A stretch of 64,000 nt of DNA from contig OY848923.1 of assembly GCA_963693285.1 (NCBI GenBank), positions 1,279,026 through 1,343,025 on the forward strand, in the 5' to 3' direction. The notes beneath the pieces are model-generated. The model saw nothing but the letters and a program-made list of their open reading frames with translations. It was not told where the DNA came from and did not search any database. This document shows positions 26,689 through 39,411 of the stretch, piece by piece. The DNA is from Xestospongia muta (lineage: Eukaryota; Porifera; Demospongiae; Haplosclerida; Petrosiidae). Position numbers and translations under genes: made by a program. Positions within the stretch are counted from its first letter, which is position 1. Every line of letters starts with the position of its first letter.

Positions 26689-29600
26689 CTAATCCAAAGA
26701 CATCATAATACAAGAAATGATATAGTCTGGACAACTTATTACATAATAAATACCAGTGGTTCTCTTTTCTGGACTACACTCTTCTCCTTTAGCCTTCTTC
26801 ATTATGTTATCTATATGATATCATTATGACATCATATAGTTTTATAATGTAATATCCTTACCTATACTATCTGCATTGTTAAATGAACATGATATGTCTT
26901 CATCACTTTGTTGTACATACAACTTTGAGGAAGTCACTTCTGAAACATTACCATCAGATTTTTTAAAAAATAATGCCAGTAGTCCCTAAATATAAAAACA
27001 TTTTAACAAATCATTTCAATAGTATAATTTAAATCACTTACTATATAAGAATTACCAGTGATATCTTGATGTAGTTTGTACTCATCAACATTAATGTTGA
27101 TCAATCCCCTTGTTTCCTCTATAACAGTATCTGTAAATTAAATATGATAATAAATTTATTCACTATTATCTCAATACTCATAATACTCACCAATACTATC
27201 AAATATACCAAATGATAGTAGGTCAGTGTTAGGGTTTTTACTGTTTACAGCTAGGACTAATTCTAGCCTCCATGGCCAGCTACCATCAGGACTTCTTACT
27301 TCTAATATAAATGGCTAATTAAAATAATAATATTTATAACATGAAGTGATTACTATATTACCATGTTGTCATTAATATTTATCATAGCATCAATTAAAGT
27401 TTCCTCGAGATTACCATCACTTAAGGTCATATAATGATCATCCCAGTACCACAGTCTACACTTATCAGTTGTTGATATGTTAAACAGTTCCTTTGTCTTC
27501 TGTAATATAGTACCTGTAAATAAATGCAATAAATAATCTACATGATATTGTCAATAAATTGATCATTAATTAGTTTAATAAACTTATACTCTGAAGTATA
27601 GACTAGTTCTCCATTTGTAATTAATGTAGATATTTTGTCAGTCATTAATCTTAAAACATGTCTTGTTTAGTCAGACTATCACTTTAAATTAACTGAAGTT
27701 ATTACAATAATTTATCTATTTATTTATATATCAATAATATATTTATTATAGAAAATCTACTTGACTTATGAAATTAAATTCATTAATATAGATGTTGTCT
27801 TTAAAATTTAATATTAATAATTAATTTAACATTTTAAATTATATTAAATTATTAAATGTAATAATAAATAATGTTATATATTAATAGTTACATAACTGTA
27901 ATATCTATTATACATAATTACTTACCCACACTATCAGATAAACCAAATGAACACAGTTTAATGTCATCAATACAGGGATATAGACATAGTTTAAATGTAA
28001 TCGTTTGTGGCCAACTACCATCAGGATTTCTTATTTCTAGTATAATCTAAAAGAAGAAATCAACTTTTTCATTATAATGATAATCCTTACTATCTCATCA
28101 TCAAAGCATCGAAACAAAATATTGTCTAAATCAGTATCCAGTGCACTGAAGTAGGACATAGCACATCTCCACAGTCTACACTCATTAGTTGTTGATATAT
28201 TAAACAGTTCTCTTGTCTTCTGTATAACAGTACCTAAATATAACAAGTAAATAGAAGACGATTATACTTGTCACTTACTCATATTATCAGATATATCAAA
28301 TGACCACAGTCTGATATCATTAATATTTGGATAGACACATAGTTTGGATTTGAAGTCCTTTGGCCAACTACCATCAGGATTTTTTACTTCTAGAATGTAA
28401 GTCTAATCAATGAATAAAATTAACTGAATATATATTATTATCCTTACTTCCTGTTTTTTAATAAAATCAGAAAACTTTATAGCATATTCAAAGTTGTCAA
28501 TTAATTCATAACATGGCATTAGGTATTCCAACAGTCTACACTCATCAGTTGTAGATACATTAAACAAATCCTTTATCTTCTGTAAAACAGTACCTATATA
28601 ATAATAATGATAGAATATTATTAAAGCATGTATTACTTTTTTTTATAAATGTGTGATTGGTGTTAGAGTGATGCTTACCATATTTGGTTCCATCACAAAA
28701 TGCCAATGTTTTTACATCATTGACATGTGGATATATACATAAATGAAGTACTATGGGATATACTTCAACCTTTAAATTGTTGTTAAGCTTCATAACATAT
28801 CTAATAAAGAAATTAAACTAACAAGATTATAATTGTTAAAAATTGTCTTAAGATTGTTTTGAAGATACTATACTCTGTCTGAGATGAGAAGAGCTCCTTA
28901 TTAAAAAAAGGTGTTTTATACATGGACTGCAAGGTGAGGTATTTCCTCTCCTATTATATGCAATTAGCGCTGAAATACATTTCATTTTTATTCATTATTT
29001 GTTCACGTGCATATCATGCGAACACACTATGTTTTCTCTCGTGTTCGCGAAGATGCCATAGGGAGGAAAGAGACTGAGGTCACAAACAAAGGAAGTTGTT
29101 GCGAATGTCTATGACTATTTTGAGGAACTCAGCAAGTGTAAACAGACTCAAGGATCTCTGAAATGAACCACAGGGCTTTCATGTACATCAAGTGGCTATG
29201 GAAAGAGAAAGTTGACATTGGTGGAGCTGCTTCTTTGTTAAAAGTTTTTTCTCAGAGCCTTGATGGCTATATAGCTGCCTTAAATCACAAAAGACAATAC
29301 CTGGTTATTATTTTAATAATAATAATTGTTATAATAGAACACCTGTCATATAATTAGAACTGTAGTTTTGAATTGCCATGTGACAGGCGGCTGATTTCTT
29401 AAGGTGAAAATTGCTATTTGTTAAATCCTTGAAAGGGCAAAATCTGAAGTACGATGGAAGTATGCCATTGAAAATATATGGAGTTTTATAGTTTGCTACT
29501 TTCTTGTAGCACTAGAGAGCCAAATTTTATATATAAAATGTGTGTTTGCAAGCTAATTTGATTGGTGCAAGTCTCATTTGGATAGCATGTAAACTGGCAA

Positions 29601-32044
29601 AGTTATTTACATGTCTGGGTAGCTCAACTCAACTCAAGAGAGATTATAATATTGTAGTATTTTATAAGAACAGAGATCAAGTTCAATGATTATTGTATGC
29701 ATATAAAGTGGATATGTGTGAACATACACAAATACTTACAACATGAGGAACCAGTCAATCTTAATACCATCATCACAATTTGTATGTCAACTAGTAAACA
29801 TAAAGTTACAATAACTTACCTACAAATAGGTTGTGATCCTACTGACAGTCCGTACCAACTAACAAAGAGATCCCACACTAGTTTAGGGAGTAAGGAGTAG
29901 TCATCCTCCTCCTTTAGATTGTTGTGTAATATCTCAGATTCAATATCTATACGAGGGAAATATAGTGAGTAGATCCAGTATGTAACATCACATAATGTCC
30001 ATTCCTATAATGACTCCCAAAATGTTAACTCCTAAAATATTTATGTCATTATGTACTAAAATGGACATCAATAATATAGTACAATAATTGGAATGTACAT
30101 GAAACATATCCACTTCTCACTTAGGCTCACCCTAAGTGCTCTCAGGTAATATAATGTGTTGTAATGGTAAGTGTCATATGTCACTATATATACTAACAAA
30201 TGATATCACTGCCATAGATAGCTCTAGATATACTGATTCAAGCAACATGATTGATTTCTGTTACCTTTTAATAAGTTTCCATTATAAACAGGATCAGGTT
30301 GGGTTGATTTAATATTGATATCACCCACAAATAGATTTGGGTCGTCACCGACGTATATTGTCCATTGTACAAACCAATCAGCATCAACTAAGTACCTGGG
30401 GATGTAATAATGTCCAGTAAATAATAATTTATAACTATTAATAATTAAACATATCATTTCTTCAAAATAGTCACTCACCATTCATCTCCTTCCTCCAGTT
30501 CTTGTGTTAAAAGATGTTGAATCATTTCTTTCTGTACTTGATAACTAGGAACAATCCCTTTACATTGAGCACGTAGGAATTCCATATCTTTGTTAGTTGA
30601 TTTCAACATAGCTTTTAAGATTTCAATAGTGTCATCTTTAGATTTCAATACCAACTGAAGTTTGTCGTGAGACTTTTGAAGAGCTGACAAAGAAGACTGC
30701 AACTCAGAAACCCTGCTCCTTTCTTGATCAAGTAGCTTTGACTTCTCAGCAACATCTTTTTCATGTGTGGCTAAATGAACATCAGACATTACTTTGACTT
30801 GCCAAGACTTTGTAAGTTCAATTATCAATTGATGTTTGTCCTCTTCCAATTGTTTTGCCCTTTTTTTTTCTCTGTGAGCATCATCTTCTGCTTGCTTCTT
30901 TTCTCGTTCTAATTGATGAATATTTTCTTGTGCTTGCTTATTTTCTCGTTCTAATTGACAAATGTTATCTTGTGCTTGCTTCTTTTCTTGTTCCAATTGA
31001 TGAATATTTTCTTGTGCTTGATCCTTTTCTTGTTCAACCTGTCTCTCTAACTGATTCACTTGTTCAGTCAATAAGTCAATATTTTTCATCATCTCTAGTG
31101 TGTTCTTCAATGGAGGTAGACTAGAGACAGCATGTTCAGCACATATGATAGCATCACTCATAGTAGGTCGTTTCTTAGGATTATTGTCTAGACAAGACTT
31201 GGTAAATGAAAAAAAAGGATTATCTCTAGATATTGCTGTAGTATAGTTTGATCTCCTTTTCCATTCTTTGACAAGATGATAAGATTTCTGGATCTGTCGA
31301 AAGAGATTAGTACTGAGTACATATTGAGCAGTAGGTATAGGCCATTGGTGTGTGAAGACATGGAGGATGAGACAACCATAGGAAAAGACATCTAACTTCT
31401 GATCATAACTTGGATTGTCCTCAAGAGCTTCAGGAGGCATCACAACAGCATTACCTGGTGCTTTAGAAAGTTGTTGTTGTTTAAATGTGTCTGCCATTCT
31501 AGATACACCTAGGTCAGATATCTTGGCTATAAAGTCGGAGGTTAGCAATATGTTATTGGCTGTGAGATCACGATGAACAATGGGAGGTCTCTTACAATGA
31601 AGATAATTGAGACCCTTTGCAACATCAAGAAGAATGGAGTACTTGATTTGAAGTGGGAGATCTTGATGTGTTTCTAAACACTGTGTTAATGACAGAGGAA
31701 GATACTCCATTACTAACATAGGTAGTTGAGAATGTTGAGAGAAATGGACACCCATTAACTGTACAATGTTTGGGTGACGTTGTTGACTGTGACAGAGACA
31801 CTCTTCAGCAAACTTGACTAATGTTTCATCCTACAAAGAGATAACAATATATAGTGATCATTTCATCATTAGCTAGTATATGTACCTGTACAATAGCCTC
31901 ATGTAGAGTCTTTCCAGCACAAACCAGTCCACTCACTCTAACCTCATATACTGCACCATAAGCTCCACGACCTAACTCTTTTCCAACCTTCTCTACATCC
32001 AGGAACAAGGACAGAAGTTGGCCCTTAATACTTTCTGCCATCAT
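26689..32044 (-). CDS. protein kinase - coiled coil - DUSP - tandem UBL protein, copy 1
   Basis: Fourteen exons join in frame to 1011 residues: 32044-31886, 31830-30479, 30395-30265, 29946-29820, 28800-28679, 28593-28448, 28402-28279, 28233-28091, 28046-27926, 27513-27362, 27314-27191, 27130-27042, 26985-26862, 26810-26689. Residues 20-280 are a TKL-like kinase: GRGAYGAVYEV, CAGK, HRDLTANNILL, ISDLG (DLG instead of DFG), MPPEAL. Then 14-residue coiled-coil repeats (EKKQAQDNICQLER, four units). Next a DUSP domain: YLVDADWFVQWTIYVG ... EEDDYSLLPKLVWDLFVSWYG. Then about five ubiquitin-like units, recognisable by ELFNISTTNECRLW and ILEIRNPDGSWP, the same motifs as the DUSP-UBL of USP4/USP15. No cysteine protease domain is present. 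Substrates are unknown. Confidence 0.9.
28872..29645 (+). mobile_element. degenerate transposon fragment inserted in copy 1 intron 4
   Basis: This stretch of roughly 775 bp is absent from the otherwise similar intron of copy 2. Between about 29065 and 29165 it encodes RSQTKEVVANVYDYFEELSK and QTQGSLK, then, after a stop, pieces such as KEKVDIGGAASLL. That string resembles the N-terminal helix-turn-helix of DDE-superfamily transposase-like proteins common in animal genomes. It carries a stop and frame shifts, so it is dead. Terminal inverted repeats were not found with confidence. Confidence 0.6.
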
Positions 32045-32214
32045 TCATAAGGTCAACAATGCACAATACTCTCACTACTCAAATGTTATGTTAGTTATGT
32101 CTTATATATCATGAATGATATTAATATAATAATTTATTAACAGTGTTGTTCTAGTTTGTATAAACGAGACTAGTTTGCCAATGGTGTTATTCCTTAGATG
32201 AAATGTTTGCTTTC

Positions 32215-32600
32215 TATTCTCCTTCATTATGTTGTCTATATGATATCATTATGACATCATGTTATAGTTTTATAATGTAATATCCTTACCTATAGTGTCT
32301 GCATTATTAAATAACCATGATTTGTCATCGTCACTTTGTTGTACATACAACTTTGAGGAAGTCACTTCTAAAACATTACCATCAGAGTTCTTTTAAAATA
32401 ATTCCATTATTTTCTAAATATAATATAATGTTTAAATACTGTAATATTAAATCACTTACTATGTAAGGATTACCAGTGATATCATGACATAATTTATACT
32501 GATCAGTGTTAACATTGATTAATGTTAATTGTACATTGTCATAATCCTGTAATATCAGTGAAGGTTGTGTCTTGTGAATAATGTCACAAGACAAAGAAAC
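32215..32600 (-). pseudogene. decayed tail of a third kinase-DUSP-UBL copy
   Basis: This block, between the start of copy 1 and the end of copy 2, matches the last three exons of both genes: an exon 12 remnant with DQYKLCHDITGNPYI, an exon 13 remnant (SKLYVQQSDDDKSW) and the start of the exon 14 acceptor region. Exon 13 has a stop immediately after its acceptor in the inherited phase, and exon 12 upstream is scrambled. It is best read as a relic of an earlier tandem copy or of an unequal crossover. Confidence 0.75.
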
Positions 32601-32812
32601 ACAAACTCATAGCCCCACCTCCTCAAAACCCCCTCAATATTATCTCTTAATGGGTGTGGCTTATAAACTGTCCACACATAATACATCATGTGATCATAAT
32701 AGTGAGTCCAAATTATGATACTATATTATATTAATATGTTATGTATTTACATAATAATATAATTAGAGACAATGTTATGGTATTATTAAGTTTAAGATTA
32801 TATACAAAACTG

Positions 32813-35800
32813 TTATAACAAATGCAAACTCATCATAATAAAATAAATCATATAGTCTGGACAACTTATTACATAATAAATACTAGTGGTTTTCTTTTCT
32901 GGACCACATTCTTCTCCTTTAGCCTTCTTCATTATGTTATCTATATGATATCATTATGACATCATATAGTTTTATAATGTGATATCCTTACCCATACTAT
33001 CTGCATTGTTAAATGACCATGATTTGTCTTCATCACTTTGTTGTACATACAACTTTGAGGAAGTCACTTCTGAAAAATTACCATCAGAATTTTTTAAAAA
33101 TAATGCCAGTAGTCCCTAAATATAAAAACATTTTAACAAATCATTTCAATAATATAATTTAAATCACTTACTATATAAGAATTACCAGTGATATCTTGAC
33201 GTAGTTTGTACTCATCAACATTAATGTTGATCAATCCCCTTGTTTCCTCTATAACAGTATCTGTAAATTAAATATGATCACAAATTAACTCACTATTATC
33301 TCAATACTCATAATACTCACCGATACTATCTAATATACCAAATGATAGCAGGTCAGTGTTAGGGTTTTTACTGTTTACAGCTAGGACTAATTCTAGCCTC
33401 CATGGCCAGCTACCATCAGGACTTCTTACTTCTAATATAAATGGCTAATTAAAATGATAATATTTATAACATGAAGTGATTACTATATTACCATGTTGTC
33501 ATTAATATATATCATAGCATCAATTAAAGTTTCCTCGAGATTACCATCACTTAAGGTCTTATAATGATCATCCCAGTACCACAGTCTACACTCATCAGTT
33601 GTTGATATGTTAAACAGTTCCTTTGTCTTCTGTAATATAGTACCTATAAATAAATAAATGCAATAAATAATATTTTTCATTATTATTATCTTGTGAATCT
33701 ACATGATAGGGTCAATAAATTGATCATTAATATTTATTCTGAAGTATAGACTAGTTCTCCATTTGTAATTAATGTAGATATTTTGTCAGTCTTTACTCTT
33801 AAAACATGTCTTGTTTAGTTAGATTATTACTTTAAATTAACTGAAGTTATTATAATAATTTATCTATTTATTTATATATCAATAATATATTTATTATAGA
33901 AAATCTACTTGACTTACAGAATTCATTAACATAGATATTGTCTATTATTACAGACTGTTAAATGTTATATATTAAATAAAATAAATATGATGCATAAATA
34001 AATAGATGAATAAAAATAAATAGTTATTAATGTAGTTATAACTATAATAAAAATATAATTAATAGTTACATAACTGCAATAACCATTATACATAACTAGT
34101 TATTAACTTACCCACACTATCAGATAAACCAAATGAACACATTTTAATGTCATCAATAAAGGGATATAGACATAGTTTAAAGTTGATTGTTCGTGGCCAA
34201 CTACCATCAGGATTTCTTAATTCTAATATAATCTAAAAGAAGAAATCAACCTTTTCTTTATAATGATAATACTTACTATCTCATCATCAAAACGTTTAGA
34301 TAAAGTCTTGTCTAAATCAGTAACCAGTGCACTGAAGTGGGACATAGCACACTCCCACAGTCTACACTCATCAGTTGTTGATATATTAAACAGTTCTCTT
34401 GTCTTCTGTATAACAGTACCTATATAAATAAATATTAATATCAATAGTTTTACCACAAAACAAAGTAATGATATATTGGTAGTAATTATATATAATATAT
34501 AATAGTAAAAACATTACATCATCACATTTAGGTACATGTACATATAACAAGTAAATAGAAAGTATTTAGAAACAATGATTATACTTATCACTTACTCATA
34601 TTATCAAATACATCAAATGACCACAGTCTGATATCATTAATATTTGGATAGACACATAGTTTGAATTTGAAGTCCTTTGGCCAACTACCATCAGGATTTT
34701 TTACTTCTAGCATGTAAGTCTAATCAATAAATAAAATTAACTAAATATATATTATTATCCTTACCATCTGTTCTTCAATAAAGTCAGATAAATCTATGGT
34801 ACTATAGAAATCAGCTAATGTATAATATGGTATTATGTATCCCCACAGTCTACACACATCAGTTGTAGATACATTAAACAATTCTCTTGTCTTCTGTAAA
34901 ACAGTAACTATATAATAATAATGATAGAATATTATTAAAACATGTATTACTTTTTTTTTATAAATGTGTGACTGGTGTTAGAGTGATGCTTACCATATTC
35001 GGTTCCATTACAAAATGTCAATGTTTTTACATCATTGACATATGGATATATACATAAACGAAGTACTCTGGGGTATAGACCAACTTTTAAATTGTCGTTA
35101 CACTGCATAACATATCTAATAAGGAAATTAAACTAACAGGATTATGATTGTTAAAAGTTGTCCTAAGATTGTTTTAAAGATACTAATATTGCAGTGTTTT
35201 ATAAGAACAGAGATCAAATTCAATGATTATTGTATGCATATAAAATGGATATGTGTGAACATACACAAATACTTACAACATGAGGAACCAGTCAATCTTA
35301 ATGCCATCAGCACAATTTGTATGTCAACTAGTAAACATAAATTTACAATAACTTACCTACAAATAGGTTGTGATCCTACTGACAGTCCGTACCAACTAAC
35401 AAAGACATCCCACACTAGTTTAGGGAGTAAGGAGTAGTCCTCATCCTCCTTCAGATCATTGTGTAATATCTCAGACTTAATATCTATATGAGACAAATGA
35501 GTAGATCCAGTATGTAACACCATATAATGTCCATTCCTATAATTTTAACTCCCAAATGTCAACTTCTAAAATATTTGTCAGTATGTACTAAAATATGTAT
35601 CAATATTACAGTACATGGAATGGACATGAATCATACTCTAATGGCAATATAGTGTATTAATGTTAAGTGTCATATGTCACTATACTAATAAATGATGTCG
35701 CTGCCGTAGACTGTTCTAGATATACTGACTCAAGTAACATGATTGATTTCTGTTACCTTTTAATAAGTTTCCATTATAAACAGGGTCAGGTTGGGTTGAT

Positions 35801-37703
35801 GTGATATTGATATCACTCACAAATAGATTTGGGTCATAACCAACATATATCTTCCATTGTACAAACCAATCAGCATCAACTAAGTACCTGAGGATATAAT
35901 AATGTCCAGTAAATAATAATTTATAACTGTTAATAGTTAAACATATAATTTCTTTAAATAGTCACTCACCATTCATCTCCTTCCTTCAGTTCTTGTGTTA
36001 AAAGTTGTTGAATCATTTCCTTCTGTACTTGATAACTAGGAACAATCCCTTTACTTTGAGCACGTAAGATTTCAATATCTTTGTTATTTGATTTCAACAT
36101 AGCATATAAGATTTCAATAGTCTCATCTTTAGATTTCAATACTGACTGAAGTTTGTCATAAGACTTTTGAAGAGCTGACAAAGAAGACTGCAACTCAGAA
36201 ACCCTGCTCCTTTCTTGAACAAGTAGTTTTGACTTCTCAGCAACATTTTTTTCATGTGTGGCTAAATGAACATCAGACATTACTTTGACTTGCCAAGACT
36301 TTGTAAGTTCAATTATCAATTGATGTTTGTCCTCTTCCAATTGTTTTGCCTTTTTTTTTTCTCTATGAGCATCATCTTCTGCTTGCTTCTTTTCTTGTTC
36401 CAATTGATGAATATTATCTTGTGTTTGCTCCTTTTCTTGTTCCAACTGACAAATGTTATCTTGTGCTTGCTTCTTTTCTTGTTCCAATTGACGAATATTA
36501 TCTTGTGCTTGCTCCTTTTCTTGTTCCAATTGACAAATATTATCTTGTGCTTGCTTCTTTTCTTGTTCCAATTGATGAATATTATCTTGTGCTTGCTCCT
36601 TTTCTTGTTCCAATTGACGAATATTATCTTGTGCTTGCTTCTTTTCTTGTTCCAATTGATGAATATTTTCTTGTGCTTGATCCTTTTCTTGTTCAACCTG
36701 TCTCTCTAACTGATTCACTCGTTCAGTCAATAAGTCAATATTTTTCATCATCTCTAGTGTGTTCTTCAATGGAGGTAGACTAGAGACAGCATGTTCAGCA
36801 CATATGATAGCATCATTCATAGTAGGTCGTTTCTTAGGATTATTGTCTAGACAAGACTTGGCAAATGAAAAGAAAGGATTATCACTAGATATTGCTGTGG
36901 TATAGTTTGCTCTCCTTTTCCATTCTGTGACAAGATAATAAGATCCCCGGATCCGTTGAAAGAAATTAGTACTAGGTACATATTGAGCAGTAGGTATAGG
37001 CCATTGGTGTGTGAAGACATGGAGGATGAGACAACCATAGGAGAAGACATCTAGTTTATAGTCATAGCTTGGATTGTCCTCAAGAGCTTCAGGAGGCATC
37101 ACAACAGCATTACCTGGTGCTTTAGTGAGTTGTTTTTGTTTGAAGGTGTCTGCCATTCTCGATACACCTAGATCAGATATCTTGGCTATAAAGTCGGAGG
37201 TCAGTAATATGTTATTGGCTGTGAGATCACGATGGACAATGGGAGGTCTCTTACAATGAAGATAATTGAGACCCTTTGCAACATCAAGAAGAATGGAGTA
37301 CTTGATTTGAAGTGGGAGATCTTGATGTGTTTCTAAACACTGTGTTAATGACAGAGGAAGATACTCCATTACTAACATAGGTAGTTGAGAATGTTGAGAG
37401 AAATGGACACCTATTAACTGTACAATGTTTGGGTGACGTTGTTGACTGTGACAGAGACACTCTTCAGCAAACTTGTCTAATGTTTCATTCTACAAAGAGA
37501 TAACAAGATGTAGTGATCATTTCATCATTAGCTAGTATATGTACCTGTACAATAGCTTCATGTAGAGTCTTTCCAGCACAAACCAGTCCACTCACTCTAA
37601 CCTCAACTACCACACCATAAGCTCCACGACCTAATTCTTTTCCATCCTTCTCTACATCTAGTGACAAGGACATAAGTTGGCCCTTAATACTTTCTGCCAT
37701 CAT
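32813..37703 (-). CDS. protein kinase - coiled coil - DUSP - tandem UBL protein, copy 2
   Basis: Fourteen exons, same structure as copy 1, give 1068 residues: 37703-37545, 37489-35970, 35887-35757, 35483-35357, 35115-34994, 34907-34765, 34719-34596, 34419-34277, 34232-34112, 33643-33492, 33444-33321, 33260-33172, 33115-32992, 32940-32813. The kinase keeps the glycine loop (GRGAYGVVVEV), the CAGK lysine, HRDLTANN and DLG. The coiled coil has eight 14-residue units with alternating EKKQ and EKEQ starts, four more than copy 1, which accounts for the whole 168 bp difference in exon 2. DUSP (KLVWDVFVSWYG) and UBL units (ELFNVSTTDVCRLW, PDGSWPR) are intact. The C-terminus differs by a few residues from copy 1. 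Confidence 0.9.
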
Positions 37704-38139
37704 TCATGCAAGGTCAATGATGCATAACACTCTCACTACTCAAATGTTATGTTAGTTATGTTATAATTATGTTATAATTATGTTAGTTGTGCATATCATA
37801 ACAATAGAGTGACTTGTAGTAAAATGATAGACTAAACATTAATTAAAAAGAAACAAATAAAATGATATAGAAACAAATATGTCTATAAGGAACTATCAAT
37901 TCAATGTTTAATAGTACAAAACAACAGAGGGAGGTCACTCATCAGGTCAGTATATGGTGATTTGTTCCCCACAACATCAAACTTATCCAGTTCATTTGGT
38001 AACATTTGGTTTATAATTACTTATAAAAGAAATTAATAGAAAATGTGTGCCAAAACAATTGAAACACACTCTAGATCTGTAAGGTGTAGTATGAACCAGA
38101 CACAGGGTCTTTTACAATAGAAAGAAATATACTACTATT

Positions 38140-39005
38140 ACTATTACACAGAAATTTTTTCTATTACTATTACTATTAGTTGTATCAAACGTACTAATGT
38201 AATATATCACTATTACTATTACTTCAGGAATTATTATATTACTATTACTATTACTGAAAACCCTGAATTCAATGTAATAGTATTATATTACAATTACTAT
38301 TATATGCAAGTGTGATCAATTTATGAATAAACTAATTGTCTTTTGAAAGTAGATGTGCATTACATTTTATATTAATAAGTTTTCAAAAATATTGTCTGAG
38401 AGCCTTCTTGTATTTCCTTGTATTACGATAAAAATTTCTCACTTCACTGACTTCATATAAGCAGTGATAAATCACAGTAGTGTCAATTACTATTACTATT
38501 ACATTGACTTTTAAGCTGTCTATTACTATTATTATTACTATTACATGGCATTGTGTAATCTTTACTATTACTATTACTATTACATGGCATTGTGTAGTCT
38601 TTACTATTACTATTACTATTACTATTACTATTACATTGACTTTTAAGCTGTCTATTACTATTACTATTACTATTACATGGCATTGTGTAGTCTTTACTAT
38701 TACTATTACTATTACATGGCATTGTGTAGTCTTTACTATTACTATTACTATTACTATTACTATTACATTGACTTTTAAGCTGTCTATTACTATTACTATT
38801 ACTATTACATGGCATTGTGTAGTCTTTACTATTACTATTACTATTACATTGACTTTTAAGCCATCTATTACTATTACTAATACTATTACATGGCATTGTG
38901 TAGTCTTTACTATTACTATTACTATTACTATTACATTGACTTTTAAGCTGTCTATTACTATTACTATTACTATTACATGGCATTGTGTAATCTTTACTAT
39001 TACGC
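38140..39005. repeat. TTACTA hexanucleotide array with higher-order structure
   Basis: From 38480 on, blocks of (TTACTA)n, that is TTACTATTACTATTAC, alternate with two spacers, CATGGCATTGTGTAGTCT and CATTGACTTTTAAGCTGTC, forming a higher-order repeat of roughly 105-150 bp. Looser TTACTA tracts begin at 38140. Both strands are open in several frames purely because of the repeat. Confidence 0.95.
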
Positions 39006-39411
39006 CATGTTTGGTATGAACTAATGTTGATCACATCTAGTGATCTAGTGTACAACAAAGTGATTACATTAATTTCTTTCTTTTACTAATTGAATCTAAA
39101 TTGATACTTACCATCTCTTGAACATCTTTTACCATCTCCACCCACTTAAAAATGCTCATTAAGTTCAGTGTGTGTGCATATATTTGACATCCACGTGATA
39201 CATTGAACTTTTTCAATTACTAAGATACTTGTATATTACATTAGAGTCAGTATGCTGTGATATTATGTCTGCTTACATAATCTATCATAACGTAATACCT
39301 TGATTGATACTATTATATCATAACATCACTTTTTTACAAGCTCAAAAATAGCACGTAATAATAAAGGCGTGGTCATGGGTGTGACCATGTGCATCCACGT
39401 GGGTAGTCAAC

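Noticed and set aside
36266..36783. Open frames on the plus strand opposite the kinase coiled coil
   Set aside because: Shadows of the 42 bp coiled-coil repeat in exon 2 of copy 2; the minus-strand frame is in register with kinase and DUSP.
38480..39058. Open frames of 179 and 191 codons in the TTACTA array
   Set aside because: Generated by the hexanucleotide repeat; peptides are Thr/Ile or Ser/Asn repeats without any start or splice context.
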